A stretch of 30,641 nucleotides of DNA from Roseiarcus sp035656495 (GCA_035656495.1 DASRSL010000177.1:1-30641); one strand, 5' to 3'. Shown: positions 14,811 to 24,541, numbered from the stretch's first letter. Numbers and translations are program-made. Notes: generated from the sequence alone by a model not told the origin.

Positions 14811-16258
14811 GCGGCGGGCCGGGCGATCGACCGGTAGAGCCCGGCGTAGCGCCGCGCGGGACCCCGCCAGGAGACGTCCGCCCGCATGCCGTTCAGCCTC
14901 ATCCGCCGCATGGTCGCCGGATCGCGGTAGATCGCCAGCGCCCGGTCGAGCGCGTAATCCAGGGCTTCGACAAAAGGGGGCGAGAACTGGATGCCGGTCG
15001 CGACGCCCGCGGCCATGGCCGCCTCGTTGGCGTCTATCACCGTATCGGCGAGGCCGCCGACGCGCGACACGATCGGCGTAGCGCCGTACCGGAGGGCGCA
15101 GAGCTGGGTCAGCCCGCATGGCTCGAAGCGGGACGGCACGAGGATGAAATCCGCGGCGCCTTGAAAAAGATGGGCGAGCCTTTCGTCGTAGCCGAAGACG
15201 CATCCGACCGAGCCCGCCCGCGCGGCGGCGGCTTGGGCGAAGCCGGTCTCCAGAGTCCGTTCGCCCGAACCCAATACCGCGAGCTGAGCGCCTTTCGCGA
15301 TCAAAGCGGGAAGCGCCCGCAGCAGAAGGTCGAGGCCCTTCTGCTGGGAGAGACGGGAGACGACGCCCAACAGGGGGCGGTCGCCGGGCGTCAATCCGAG
15401 CTTGGCTTGCAGGGCAATCTTGTTGCGCGCCCGCAGGTCGATCCTGGTCGCGCCGTAATTCTGCGGGAGAGCCGCGTCGGTCGCGGGATTCCAGACGCTG
15501 TCGTCGACGCCATTGAGAATGCCGTGCACGGCGTGGCGGCGGGCGCGCAAGAGGCCGTCCAGCGCCATGCCGAATTCCGGGGTCAGGATCTCGCGCGCAT
15601 AGGTCGGCGAGACGGTCGTGACCACGTCGGCCAGCTGAAGGCCGGCCTTCAGATAGCCGACGCCGCCGAAATACTCCACGCCGTCGATCGCCAGAGCGCG
15701 ATCGGGCAACCCGAGCTCCCAGAAGACGGCGAGGGGAAAATGGCCCTGGAACGCGAGGTTATGGATCGTCACCACCGAACCAGGGCGCCGACCCTCGGCG
15801 AAGCGCAGATAAGCGGGCGCGAGCGCCGCCTGCCAATCGTGGGCATGCACCACCTCGGGCTGGAAGGCCCCGATTGCGCCGAGCCCGATGTCCGCGCCGA
15901 CCCGAGCGAGAGCTGCGAATCGCCTCGCGTTATCGGGCCAGTCGAGACCGTCTGGCCCCAGGTACGGATTGCCTGGTCGGTCGTAAAGATGCGGCGCGTC
16001 GATGACGAACAGGTCGAGACCCTCGGCCTGACCCGCCAGCACGCGCGCCGGCGCGCCAAACAGATCGCCATATTGGCGGGCGACCTCGGCGTCGGCAAGC
16101 TTGGCCTTGATCGCCGGGTAGGCGGGAACAAGCGACCGCATCTCGACATCTTCCGAGGCGAGCGCGGATGGCAGGGCGCCCGCGACGTCGGCAAGCCCGC
16201 CCGTCTTCACCAGCGGAAAGATTTCCGAGGCGACGGACAGAACTTTGAGTGCGCTCAT
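14807..16258 (-). CDS. glgA: Glycogen synthase (ADP-glucose type)
   Basis: A 483-residue GT5-family enzyme that transfers glucose from ADP-glucose to the growing alpha-1,4 chain. KTGGLADVAGALP (Lys18 onward) is the ADP-glucose-binding loop, TIHNLAFQG (163-171) belongs to the N-terminal domain, and SRLSQQKGLD (301-310) with RFEPCGLTQL (Glu379) marks the C-terminal nucleotide-binding domain. Length and motif order are normal. The frame is open upstream, but the ATG at 16258-16256 (MSALKVLSVASEIFPLVKTGG) is the standard family start and overlaps the glgC stop by four bases (ATGA). The gene likewise overlaps the downstream glgX-malQ by four bases. Confidence 0.97.
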   Translation of the reverse strand: MSALKVLSVASEIFPLVKTGGLADVAGALPSALASEDVEMRSLVPAYPAIKAKLADAEVARQYGDLFGAPARVLAGQAEGLDLFVIDAPHLYDRPGNPYLGPDGLDWPDNARRFAALARVGADIGLGAIGAFQPEVVHAHDWQAALAPAYLRFAEGRRPGSVVTIHNLAFQGHFPLAVFWELGLPDRALAIDGVEYFGGVGYLKAGLQLADVVTTVSPTYAREILTPEFGMALDGLLRARRHAVHGILNGVDDSVWNPATDAALPQNYGATRIDLRARNKIALQAKLGLTPGDRPLLGVVSRLSQQKGLDLLLRALPALIAKGAQLAVLGSGERTLETGFAQAAAARAGSVGCVFGYDERLAHLFQGAADFILVPSRFEPCGLTQLCALRYGATPIVSRVGGLADTVIDANEAAMAAGVATGIQFSPPFVEALDYALDRALAIYRDPATMRRMRLNGMRADVSWRGPARRYAGLYRSIARPAA

Positions 16259-17538
16259 TGCCTGAGCTTTTCGATCATCGGCCCGGTGATCAGCGTCACG
16301 CCATCCTCGGTGCGCCGGAAGCGCTTCGCGTCGAGATCCGGATCCTCGCCGACCACCAGACCAACGGGAATGCGCACCTCGCTGTCGATCACCACCTTGT
16401 TGAGCCGCACATTCCGGCCGATGTTCGCGTAGGGCAGGATGACGGCCTCGTGGATCGTCGAATACGAATGGACGTGCACGCCGGTGAACACCAGCGATCT
16501 GCTGATCGCAGCGCCGGAGACGATGCAGCCGCCCGAAAGCAGCGACTGAGTCGCAAGTCCCCGCCTGCCGTCGACGTCGTGCACGAACTTCGCCGGTGGA
16601 GTGATTTCGCCGTAAGTCCAGATCGGCCACGCGCGGTCGTAGAGGTCGAGGTCCGGAACGACGTCGGTGAGGTCGATGTTGGCCGCCCAATAGGCGTCGA
16701 CGGTCCCGACGTCGCGCCAGTAGTGCTTGCCCTCCTCGGTCGATCGGACGCAGGACTGCGAGAAGTGGTGCGCGACGGCTTTGCCCTCTTTGACCAGGCG
16801 GGGGATGATGTCCTTTCCGAAGTCGTGGCTCGAATTCGGATCAGCGGCGTCTTCCTTGAGAAGCTCGATCAGGAACGACGTCTCGAAGACATAGATGCCC
16901 ATGCTGCAAAGCGCGACATTGGGGTTGCCGGGCATTGGCGGCGGGTTCTTGGGCTTTTCGAGAAAGCTTATGATGGTGTTCTCGGCGTTGACGTGCATCA
17001 CGCCGAAGCCTGTCGCTTCCTCGAGAGAGGTCTCGAGGCATCCGACCGTCACGTCCGCGCCCGAGTCGACGTGCTGCCGCAGCATCTTTTCGTAGTCCAT
17101 CTTGTAGATATGGTCGCCCGCCAGCACCACCATGAAATGCGGGCCATAGCTCTCGATGATGTCGATGTTCTGATAGACCGCGTCAGCCGTGCCGAGGTAC
17201 CACATGGTCTCGGACACGCGCTGTGAGGCGGGCAGGATGTCGAAGCTCTCGTTTCGTTCGGGCCGGAAAAAGTTCCATCCCCGCTGAAGGTGGCGGATCA
17301 GGCTGTGAGCTTTGTATTGGGTGGCGACAGCGATGCGGCGAATGCCGGAATTGAGCGCGTTCGAGAGCGCAAAGTCGATAATGCGCGACTTTCCACCGAA
17401 ATAGACGGCGGGCTTGGCCCGCCGATCGGTGAGCTCGAGGAGGCGGCTCCCGCGTCCCCCCGCCAGCACATACGCCATGGCGTGTCGGGAGTAGGGCGCC
17501 GCGAGCCCCATCTCCTTCGCTGATCGTGTCTTGCGCAT
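16255..17538 (-). CDS. glgC: Glucose-1-phosphate adenylyltransferase
   Basis: A 427-residue enzyme that makes ADP-glucose from glucose-1-phosphate and ATP, the committed and allosterically controlled step of glycogen synthesis. YVLAGGRGSRL (23-33) is the nucleotide-binding loop, with AKPAVYFGGKSRIIDFALSN after it; FLEKPK and a GTVDAYW segment lie in the catalytic domain, and the C-terminal part is a left-handed beta-helix-like region. The start at 17538 has AGGAGG six bases upstream. It lies 12 bases after glgB. Alphaproteobacterial relatives are typically activated by fructose-6-phosphate or pyruvate, but the effector here cannot be read from the sequence. Confidence 0.97.
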   Translation of the reverse strand: MRKTRSAKEMGLAAPYSRHAMAYVLAGGRGSRLLELTDRRAKPAVYFGGKSRIIDFALSNALNSGIRRIAVATQYKAHSLIRHLQRGWNFFRPERNESFDILPASQRVSETMWYLGTADAVYQNIDIIESYGPHFMVVLAGDHIYKMDYEKMLRQHVDSGADVTVGCLETSLEEATGFGVMHVNAENTIISFLEKPKNPPPMPGNPNVALCSMGIYVFETSFLIELLKEDAADPNSSHDFGKDIIPRLVKEGKAVAHHFSQSCVRSTEEGKHYWRDVGTVDAYWAANIDLTDVVPDLDLYDRAWPIWTYGEITPPAKFVHDVDGRRGLATQSLLSGGCIVSGAAISRSLVFTGVHVHSYSTIHEAVILPYANIGRNVRLNKVVIDSEVRIPVGLVVGEDPDLDAKRFRRTEDGVTLITGPMIEKLRQ

Positions 17539-17550
17539 GTCGTCCTCCTG

Positions 17551-19755
17551 TCATGCGGCGTCCGGCGGGCTGAACACGAGATACAAGGTCGCGAGCGGCG
17601 GCAACACCAGAGACGCCGAAGCGGGAAAGCCGTGCGATTGGCGGCGTTCGGCGACGACGTCGCCGAAGTTGCCCATGTTGGACCCTCCATATGAGGAAGC
17701 GTCGGTGTTGATCGCCTCCCGCCAGTGGCCCTCGTAGGGCAGCCCAATGCGGTAATTCGCCCGCGGCTGCGGCGTGAAGTTGCAGACGATCGCGACAGGC
17801 GGGTCGCTTAGGGTCCCCCTCCGCAAGAAGGCGAGCACCGATTGCGTGTCGTCGTTGACGACGATCCAGCGGAAGCCATCCGGCTCGCAGTCGCGCGAGT
17901 GGAGGGCCGAAGTCTCGCGATAGACCCGGTTGAGGTCGCGGATCAGCGCCTGGACGCCCTGATGCGGCCAGTGGTCGAGCAGCCACCAGGGGAGAGATTC
18001 GGCGGAGTTCCACTCCATGGTCTGGCCGAACTCCTGCCCCATGAACAGAAGCTTCTTGCCCGGATAACCCCACATGAAGCCATAGAAAGCCCGAGCGTTG
18101 GCGAAGCGCTGCCACTCGTCGCCGGGCATCTTGCCGACCAGAGAGCCTTTGCCGTGCACGACCTCGTCGTGCGAGATCGGCAGGACGAAATTCTCGCTGA
18201 AGGCGTAGAGGAGCCCAAACGTCATCTTGTCATGGCTCCAGCGGCGGTAGATCGGATCGCGCGACATGTATTCGAGCGTGTCGTGCATCCAACCCATATT
18301 CCACTTGAAGCCGAAGCCGAGTCCGCCGGCGCTGGTCGGTTGCGAGACTCCGGGGAAAGCCGTGGATTCCTCGGCGACGGTGACCGCGCCGGGGAAGCCT
18401 CCATAGACGAGCTCGTTGGCGCGACGGAGAAAGGCGATCGCCTCGCGGTTCTCCCTGCTGCCGTCGGGATTGGGCAGCCACTCGCCTTCGCGGCGGGAAT
18501 AGTCGAGGTAGAGCATCGAAGCGACGGCGTCGACGCGCAGGCCGTCGATATGGAAGCGGTCAACCCAGTAGAGCGCGTTGCAATAGAGGAAATTCGCCAC
18601 CTCGTGGCGCCCGAAATTGTAGATTGCGGTGTTCCAGTCCGGGTGAAAGCCTTTGCGCGGATCGGCGTGCTCGTAGAGAGCGGTGCCGTCGAAGCGCGCC
18701 AGACCGTGCTCGTCGGTGGGGAAATGCGCCGGCACCCAGTCGACGATGACGCCGAGACCGGCCGCATGCGCGCGGTCGACAAACCGCGCGAAGCCGCCCG
18801 GCTCGCCGAACCGGCGCGTCGGAGCGAAGAGGCCGATCGGCTGATAGCCCCAGGATTCGTCGAGCGGATGCTCGCTGATCGGCAGAAGTTCGATGTGGGT
18901 GTAGCCCATGTCGGCTACGTACGGGAGAAGCTGGTCAGCGAGCTCGTCGTAGGTAAGAAAAGTTCCGTCGAGATGGCGGCGCCACGAGCCGAGATGGACC
19001 TCGTAGATCGACATCGGCTTGCGGCGAGGCTCGCCCTCGGCTCGCTTCGCCATGTACTCGGCATCGCTCCAGGCGAAATCGGAACTATCCGCGACCACCG
19101 AGGCGGTCGAGGGCCGGAGCTCGGCCTCAAAGCCGAAGGGATCCGCCTTGAGCGGCAGAAGCAGGCCGTCAGGTCCGGTCAACTCATATTTGTAGACCGT
19201 TCCGGCGCTCAGGTGCGGAACGAAGATCTCCCACAATCCGCTGTCGTAGCGCCTGCGCATCTGGCAGCGCCGGCCGTCCCAGCGATTGAAATCGCCGACG
19301 ACGGAAACGCGCATGGCGTTCGGCGCCCACAGCGCGAACAACACGCCGTCCGCGCCTTCGTGCCGGGTCAGCTGGGCGCCGAGTCGCCGGTAGAGCTGAC
19401 GATGCGAGCCCTCGCGCAGGAGGTAGTCGTCGAGTGGACCGAGCGCCGGGCCGAAGGCGTAGGCGTCGATGTACGACGATGCGCCGAATACGGTTTCGAC
19501 CTCGACGCGATAGAGGGGCTTCTCCCTCGCCGACGGGATCAGCGCCTCGAAAAAGTCGTCCCTGCGTCGCGGCAGCTCGGCGATCGTCTTGTCGCCCTCG
19601 CGGCTCAGCGCTCGCACCCGCACCGCGTCCGGCGCAAAGACCCGGATGACCCAGCCTTCGGGAGTCTTATGGGGGCCGAGCACCGCAAACGGATCGCCGC
19701 TCCGCGCGGACTGGATCGCGGCGACATCCTCTTCGCGCGCCCTCCAAGCCTCCAT
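17551..19755 (-). CDS. glgB: 1,4-alpha-glucan branching enzyme
   Basis: A 734-residue GH13 enzyme that cuts alpha-1,4 chains and re-attaches them through alpha-1,6 bonds. Two N-terminal CBM48-type modules (about 20-110 and 125-225) precede the barrel. Catalytic residues are Asp409 in GLRVDAVASMLYLDYSR, Glu462 in TVAEEST and Asp530 in PISHDEVVHGKGS, each four positions beyond the E. coli residues. The frame is open for 13 more codons, but the ATG at 19755 has GGAGG five bases upstream while the earlier ATG lies inside glgP; I therefore start at 19755, leaving a 22-base gap after glgP. The two-module N-terminus is the long (E. coli-like) form. Confidence 0.96.
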   Translation of the reverse strand: MEAWRAREEDVAAIQSARSGDPFAVLGPHKTPEGWVIRVFAPDAVRVRALSREGDKTIAELPRRRDDFFEALIPSAREKPLYRVEVETVFGASSYIDAYAFGPALGPLDDYLLREGSHRQLYRRLGAQLTRHEGADGVLFALWAPNAMRVSVVGDFNRWDGRRCQMRRRYDSGLWEIFVPHLSAGTVYKYELTGPDGLLLPLKADPFGFEAELRPSTASVVADSSDFAWSDAEYMAKRAEGEPRRKPMSIYEVHLGSWRRHLDGTFLTYDELADQLLPYVADMGYTHIELLPISEHPLDESWGYQPIGLFAPTRRFGEPGGFARFVDRAHAAGLGVIVDWVPAHFPTDEHGLARFDGTALYEHADPRKGFHPDWNTAIYNFGRHEVANFLYCNALYWVDRFHIDGLRVDAVASMLYLDYSRREGEWLPNPDGSRENREAIAFLRRANELVYGGFPGAVTVAEESTAFPGVSQPTSAGGLGFGFKWNMGWMHDTLEYMSRDPIYRRWSHDKMTFGLLYAFSENFVLPISHDEVVHGKGSLVGKMPGDEWQRFANARAFYGFMWGYPGKKLLFMGQEFGQTMEWNSAESLPWWLLDHWPHQGVQALIRDLNRVYRETSALHSRDCEPDGFRWIVVNDDTQSVLAFLRRGTLSDPPVAIVCNFTPQPRANYRIGLPYEGHWREAINTDASSYGGSNMGNFGDVVAERRQSHGFPASASLVLPPLATLYLVFSPPDAA

Positions 19756-19777
19756 CTCGTCCTCCAACGCTTCGCCG

Positions 19778-22264
19778 CTAGCCGACCGGCGCAAATGGGG
19801 CGTTCCAGATTTCCTTGGCGTATTCCGCTATCGCTCGATCGGACGAGAACCACCCGACGTTCGCGGTGTTGATGATGCTCGAGCGCATCCACTGCTTCCG
19901 GTCTCGCCAAACCTCGTCGACGCGCATCTGCATCTGCCAATAGGCGTCGAAATCGGCGCACACCATGAAGTAGTCATGCTGGGTGAGCGTGTCGACCAGA
20001 CCCCGGTAGCGGCCGGTGTCGTCGGTCGAGAACACGCCGGAGGCGATCTCGTCCAGCGCCTCGCGCAGCGCCGGAGAGGCGGCGATGCGGCTGCTGGCGT
20101 CGATGCCGTTCGCGCGCGCGTTCTCCACCTCGGATGCGGTCAGTCCGAAGATGAAGATGTTGTCGTCGCCGACGAGGTCGCGAAGCTCGACATTGGCCCC
20201 GTCGAGCGTGCCGATCGTGAGCGCCCCGTTCAGCGCCATTTTCATGTTGCCGGTGCCGGAGGCTTCCATCCCGGCAGTCGAAATCTGCTCGGACAGGTCG
20301 ACTGCCGGAATGATCGCCTCGGCGAGCGACACGTTGTAATTGGGCAGGAAGACGACTTTCAGAAGGCCGCGCAGGGTCGGATCGGAGTTGACGAGCCGGG
20401 CGACGTCGATGGCGAGCTTGATGATGAGTTTGGCCTGGACGTAGCTCGCCGCCGCCTTGCCGGAAAAAATCTTGACGCGCGGAGCGAAGTCGACGGTCGG
20501 ATTGGCGCGAATGGCGTTGTATCTCGCCACCGTCTCGAGAATGTTGAGCAGCTGGCGCTTGTATTCGTGAATGCGCTTGATTTGGACGTCGAACATCGAA
20601 TCGGGGTCGATGCGCAGCCCGAGCTGCACGGCGGCGTGGTGAGCGAGGGAGACCTTGGCCGAGCGGCGGGCCGCGCCGACACGCTCCTGCATCGAGGCGT
20701 CGTCGGCGAAGGCGGCGAAACCCTTCAAAACCTCGGCGTCCTCGAGCGCATGTTCGCCCAGCGTCGAGCGGATGATCTCCGCCAGCGCAGGGTTGCACTC
20801 GATGAGCCAGCGACGGAAGGTGATGCCGTTGGTCTTGTTGACGATCCGGCCCGGGTAAACCGTGTTCAGGCTATGGAACACGGTCTTGCGCATCAAGTCG
20901 GTGTGCAAGGCCGACACGCCGTTGATCTTGTGCGAGCCGATGAAGGCGAGATTGCCCATCCGCACCCGCCTGCCGGCATGCTCGTCGATCAGCGAGAGCG
21001 TGGCGAGAATTCCCGGATCGATGAAGCCCCGCCGGCGCGCGCTGTCGAGATGCGCAGCGTTGAGCAGATAAATGATCTGCATGTGACGGGGCAGCAGACG
21101 CTCCATCAGCGGAACAGGCCAGGTTTCGAGCGCCTCCGGCAGGAGGGTGTGGTTGGTGTAGGAGAACGTCGCCTGCGTGACCGCCCACGCCTCGTCCCAT
21201 TCCAGGCCGTTGAGGTCGATCAGGATGCGCATGAGCTCGGCGACGCCGATCGCGGGATGCGTGTCGTTTAGCTGGACCGCGGCGTAGTCGCCCAGCGTGC
21301 GCACGTCGTGATGCTGCTGGATGTGGCGGCGGATGAGGTCGAGGAGCGACGCCGCCGCGAAGAAATACTCCTGCCTGAGGCGCAACTCCTGTCCGGCGGG
21401 TGTCGCGTCGCTCGGATAGAGCACCTTCGAGATCGCTTCGGCGCGCACCGTGTCGGAAAAGGCGGCGACGTAATCGGCGGCGTTGAAGGCGTCGAGCTTG
21501 AACGGGTCGGGCGCTCGCGCCGACCACAGGCGGAGCGTGTTCACATGCCGACCACGCCAGCCGACGATCGGCGTGTCATAGCCGACCGCCTCGACGGTCT
21601 CGGCAGGATGCCAGATGTGCCGCGTCCGCTCATCCTCGCCCTGGACCATTTCGACCCAGCCGCCAAAGCCGATGGCGTAGTTGACTTCCGGCCGCTCGAA
21701 CTCCCAGGGATTGCCGTTGGTGAGCCAGTCCTCGGGCGTCTCCTGCTGCCAGCCGCCGCGAATGATCTGGCGGAAGAGACCGTTGTCGTAGCGGATGCCG
21801 TACCCATGCGCGGCGATGCGCAGCGTCGCCATGCTATCCAGGAAACAGGCGGCCAGGCGCCCGAGGCCGCCGTTGCCGAGCGCGGCGTCCGGCTCGACGT
21901 GACGGAGCTCCGTCAAGCTGACGCCGAGCTCCTTGAGCGCCTCGGCCATCGGCTCCGCGACGCCGAGATTGGTCATCGCGTCGAACAGAAGACGGCCGAT
22001 GAGGAATTCCAGGGATATGTAATAGACCCGTTTGCGCCCGTCGGCATAGGCTTCGGCGGTCGATTCGAACCAGCGGTCGACGACGATGTCCCGCGTGGCG
22101 AAGGCGACCGCGAGAAACCAGTCCCGCGGGCTGGCCACCTCTGGAATCTTGCCGACGGAATAGGTCAGTTTCGCCAGCACGGCGGCCTTGAGCTCGGCAG
22201 GAGTGTGGAGCTTGCGCGAGTCCGGTTGCTGTTGCGTCGCCGCGACTGAGGTGAAATCGTCCAT
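19778..22264 (-). CDS. glgP: Glycogen phosphorylase
   Basis: An 828-residue GT35 enzyme that releases glucose-1-phosphate from the chain ends of glycogen using phosphate and pyridoxal phosphate. RVYYISLEFLIGR, DAALGNGGLGRLAACFLDS and VAAVQLNDTHP-like segments are in the expected order. The PLP lysine is near residue 675 in ASGTGNMKM, followed by NGALTIGTLDGANVE. Length is normal. The ATG at 22264 has AAGGGA eight bases upstream. It is the first of five glycogen-related genes on this strand and starts 84 bases after the stop of the coiled-coil membrane protein gene. Having the breakdown enzyme first in the operon means synthesis and degradation are co-transcribed, so flux must be set by enzyme regulation. 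Confidence 0.97.
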   Translation of the reverse strand: MDDFTSVAATQQQPDSRKLHTPAELKAAVLAKLTYSVGKIPEVASPRDWFLAVAFATRDIVVDRWFESTAEAYADGRKRVYYISLEFLIGRLLFDAMTNLGVAEPMAEALKELGVSLTELRHVEPDAALGNGGLGRLAACFLDSMATLRIAAHGYGIRYDNGLFRQIIRGGWQQETPEDWLTNGNPWEFERPEVNYAIGFGGWVEMVQGEDERTRHIWHPAETVEAVGYDTPIVGWRGRHVNTLRLWSARAPDPFKLDAFNAADYVAAFSDTVRAEAISKVLYPSDATPAGQELRLRQEYFFAAASLLDLIRRHIQQHHDVRTLGDYAAVQLNDTHPAIGVAELMRILIDLNGLEWDEAWAVTQATFSYTNHTLLPEALETWPVPLMERLLPRHMQIIYLLNAAHLDSARRRGFIDPGILATLSLIDEHAGRRVRMGNLAFIGSHKINGVSALHTDLMRKTVFHSLNTVYPGRIVNKTNGITFRRWLIECNPALAEIIRSTLGEHALEDAEVLKGFAAFADDASMQERVGAARRSAKVSLAHHAAVQLGLRIDPDSMFDVQIKRIHEYKRQLLNILETVARYNAIRANPTVDFAPRVKIFSGKAAASYVQAKLIIKLAIDVARLVNSDPTLRGLLKVVFLPNYNVSLAEAIIPAVDLSEQISTAGMEASGTGNMKMALNGALTIGTLDGANVELRDLVGDDNIFIFGLTASEVENARANGIDASSRIAASPALREALDEIASGVFSTDDTGRYRGLVDTLTQHDYFMVCADFDAYWQMQMRVDEVWRDRKQWMRSSIINTANVGWFSSDRAIAEYAKEIWNAPFAPVG

Positions 22265-22320
22265 TATCCAAATCCCTTGACGCCCCGTCCTCGGTCGCGT
22301 TCGCGGTCTGTAGCACCCCC

Positions 22321-22338
22321 GACCGGTCTTGTCCGGTC
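22321..22338 (-). terminator. Small hairpin between the coiled-coil gene and glgP
   Basis: GACCGG (22321-22326) and CCGGTC (22333-22338) form a six-base stem around a six-base loop, 11 bases past the stop of the coiled-coil gene. No U-run follows on the minus strand. It may weakly separate that gene from the glycogen operon, or be chance in GC-rich DNA. Confidence 0.25.
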
Positions 22339-22348
22339 TATCCGCCCT

Positions 22349-22993
22349 TCACTGCGACGGACTTGGCGCGGGTTTCGCGTTTCGGATCTGGTCCTGCAGC
22401 GCGTTGAGTTCCGCGGTCGCCGCCTTGATCTCATTCTGAACGGTATCGAATTGCTTCTGGGCCTCGGCGGTCCGGCTCTGAACTTCGGCGAGGGCGGCGC
22501 GCGCGGCGTCGACTTGCCCCTGCAACCGCGCCTGGTCGCCGGACAGCGCCTGATCCTGAGATTGCATGCCGGCAAGACGGTCGCTCTCTTGCTTGAGCCT
22601 CGCGTCGACTGCCTGGAGATCGCGGGACTTGGCGCTCGCCTCCTCCTGAGCGCCGGAGATCGCGAGCTTGGCGTCGCCGATCTGCTTGGTGAGATCGGCG
22701 AGCTCGTTCTGGGCGGACGCGCGTGCGGAGGATGCTTCCGACAGGGCCTTTTCCGCTTCGGTCGCCTGGGTCTTGAGGTCGGCGGCCGTCCCCGCCGCCT
22801 TCTGCAGATTCTGGAGGTCAGCCGCGAGGGATTCCCGCGCCCGCTCGGCCGCGTTGAGCGATTCAGTCATCTCGCGCTGGCTCCTCGACGCCTCGGTCCA
22901 CAAGAAGGCGGCGAGAAGCCAGCCGATGACCGCGACGCCCGCCAAAGCGAGCGAAACGGGCCGGCGCCATTCGTCGCCAGCATTATAAGCCAT
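22349..22993 (-). CDS. Membrane-anchored coiled-coil protein of unknown function
   Basis: A 214-residue protein. Residues 13-32 (SLALAGVAVIGWLLAAFLW and neighbours) are one transmembrane helix after a short polar N-terminus. Residues 34-205 are a continuous Ala/Glu/Gln/Lys-rich coiled coil, likely in the periplasm, ending in a Pro/Ser tail. The frame is open 35 codons further up, but the ATG at 22993 (MAYNAGDEW) has GAGGAGGAG just before it. It precedes glgP by 84 bases on the same strand and may share a transcript with the glycogen genes, though nothing in the sequence gives it a role in glycogen. I do not recognise a named family; the shape recalls envelope-spanning or scaffold proteins. 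Confidence 0.8.
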   Translation of the reverse strand: MAYNAGDEWRRPVSLALAGVAVIGWLLAAFLWTEASRSQREMTESLNAAERARESLAADLQNLQKAAGTAADLKTQATEAEKALSEASSARASAQNELADLTKQIGDAKLAISGAQEEASAKSRDLQAVDARLKQESDRLAGMQSQDQALSGDQARLQGQVDAARAALAEVQSRTAEAQKQFDTVQNEIKAATAELNALQDQIRNAKPAPSPSQ

Positions 22994-23281
22994 CGACTCC
23001 TCCTCGTCCCCGCGCGTGAGATGGATCGCGACGCTCAGGGTTTTTCCATATTGAGGGCGCCGGGACGGCCCGCCAAGCGAAAAACGGCGTCGAGCCACTT
23101 GCGTTCAAAGCAGAATCGATATGGGCTCCGGCGGGTCCGGCGACGGGACCCGAAGGGGCTAAACAGATCCCCCGGCTCGCCCCGCGCTGCTTCGGAGGGT
23201 GCGCGTCCCGCGCAGCTGGGCGGCGAGACGCCGCCCCTCCGATTCACCGCGATCTCCGTGGGGCAACTCATGAAACTCTGC

Positions 23282-24520
23282 TTAGTCCTCGATCGCCTGA
23301 TAGGCGAGGGCGCGCAGGCTGAGCTCCGGCAGGTCGAAGCTCATCATCGACTGGGTCATGAAGAGCCCGACCAGCTCCTCCTGCGGATCGACCCAATAGT
23401 GCGTCTTCGCCGCCCCGGACCAGCCGAACTCGCCGACCGAGCCCGGCGCGCCGGTCTGCGCCACGTCGAGCGCCACCCGCGAGCCGAGGCCGAAGCCGTA
23501 GCCGGGCAGGGGCAAGCCGCCGATGTCGAGCGGGAGGAGCGCCGCCGGCACGCGATTGGCATGCATGAGCGCCAGGGTCTTCCGCCCGAGAATGCGCGCT
23601 CCGTCGAGCTGTCCGCCGTTCGCCAGCAACTGGGCGAAGCGGAAGTAGTCGCCGATCGTGCCGAACAGGCCGTGGCCGCCGCGGACGAACACGTCGGGCG
23701 AATCGACGGGGTAACTTTTCGAGACGTCGAGGCGGTCGTTGACGCCCTTCGCCCAGGCCTCGAACTCGCTTATCATGGTCGTGCCGGCCTGGATCACGTC
23801 CGGACGCCCATACATCGCCGCCAGGCGGCTTCGCTTCTCGGGCGGGACGCCGAAGGCCGTGTCGACCATGCCCAGCGGCTCGAACAGGCGTTCGCGGAGG
23901 AAGACGCCGAGCGGACGCCCGGAGATGACCTCGATCACGCGGGCGACGACGTCGATGCCGACGCTGTAGCGCCAGCGAGACCCTGGCTGGAAGGCGAGCG
24001 GAAAGCGCGCCAGGTCGTCGATGGCGGCTTCCAGCGGGCATCGGGCGTCCAGGAGCTTGCCCTCGTGGTACATCTTGCCGACAGGGGAATCGTCGACGAA
24101 ATGGTAGGTCAAGCCGCTCATGTGGCTCATCAAATCGCAGAGCATGACCGGGCGCGCCGGAGCGACCTGATTTCCGTCCGCCTCCAGCACATTCACCGCG
24201 CCGAAGGCCGGAACGAACTTGGCCAGCGGATCGAGGAGCGTGCAGCGCCCCTCCTCGACGAGCGTCATGAGGCCCACGCAAACGATCGGCTTGGTCATCG
24301 AGTAGAGGCGGAAGATGGTATCAGGCGACATCGGCGCATCCGCTTCCCGGTCGCGGGAGCCGAACTGTTCGAAGTGCACGATTTTGCCACGTCGCGCGAT
24401 CAGCGTGCAGATGCCCGCGTAAGTCCCGCGGTCGATGTAAGACTTCATGGCTGGCCGAATGCGCTCGAGGCGCTTGGCGCTCATCCCGACAGATTCCGGG
24501 CTCTCGACAGCGTGGGTCAT
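23282..24520 (-). CDS. Serine hydrolase of the class C beta-lactamase / esterase fold
   Basis: A 412-residue enzyme of the serine beta-lactamase-like superfamily. The nucleophile motif S-x-x-K is Ser74-Met-Thr-Lys77 in RLYSMTKP, the Tyr motif is probably Tyr185 in RYSVGID, and GHGLFGTIGDY and GWSGAAKTHYWVDP mark the later active-site strands. There is no obvious signal peptide, which fits cytoplasmic esterases or EstB-like hydrolases better than a true secreted beta-lactamase. The ATG at 24520 has GGGAGG five bases upstream. It stands alone between palindromic repeats and an intergenic gap. The substrate is unknown; antibiotic resistance should not be assumed. Confidence 0.88.
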   Translation of the reverse strand: MTHAVESPESVGMSAKRLERIRPAMKSYIDRGTYAGICTLIARRGKIVHFEQFGSRDREADAPMSPDTIFRLYSMTKPIVCVGLMTLVEEGRCTLLDPLAKFVPAFGAVNVLEADGNQVAPARPVMLCDLMSHMSGLTYHFVDDSPVGKMYHEGKLLDARCPLEAAIDDLARFPLAFQPGSRWRYSVGIDVVARVIEVISGRPLGVFLRERLFEPLGMVDTAFGVPPEKRSRLAAMYGRPDVIQAGTTMISEFEAWAKGVNDRLDVSKSYPVDSPDVFVRGGHGLFGTIGDYFRFAQLLANGGQLDGARILGRKTLALMHANRVPAALLPLDIGGLPLPGYGFGLGSRVALDVAQTGAPGSVGEFGWSGAAKTHYWVDPQEELVGLFMTQSMMSFDLPELSLRALAYQAIED

Positions 24521-24541
24521 GTGTCCTCCCTTTCCCCCTCG

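Noticed and set aside
12291..14837. Long open frame on the plus strand opposite glgX-malQ
   Set aside because: Same reason: antisense of conserved GH13 and GH77 motifs, low-complexity product.
17842..19872. Plus-strand open frame of 676 codons opposite glgB
   Set aside because: Mirror frame of glgB; charged, motif-free product.
23035..23271. Minus-strand 78-codon frame upstream of the coiled-coil gene
   Set aside because: Pro/Ser/Arg-rich (GGVSPPSCAGRAPSEAARG), overlaps the ribosome-binding region context only loosely and shows no family pattern; more like a GC-rich intergenic segment.
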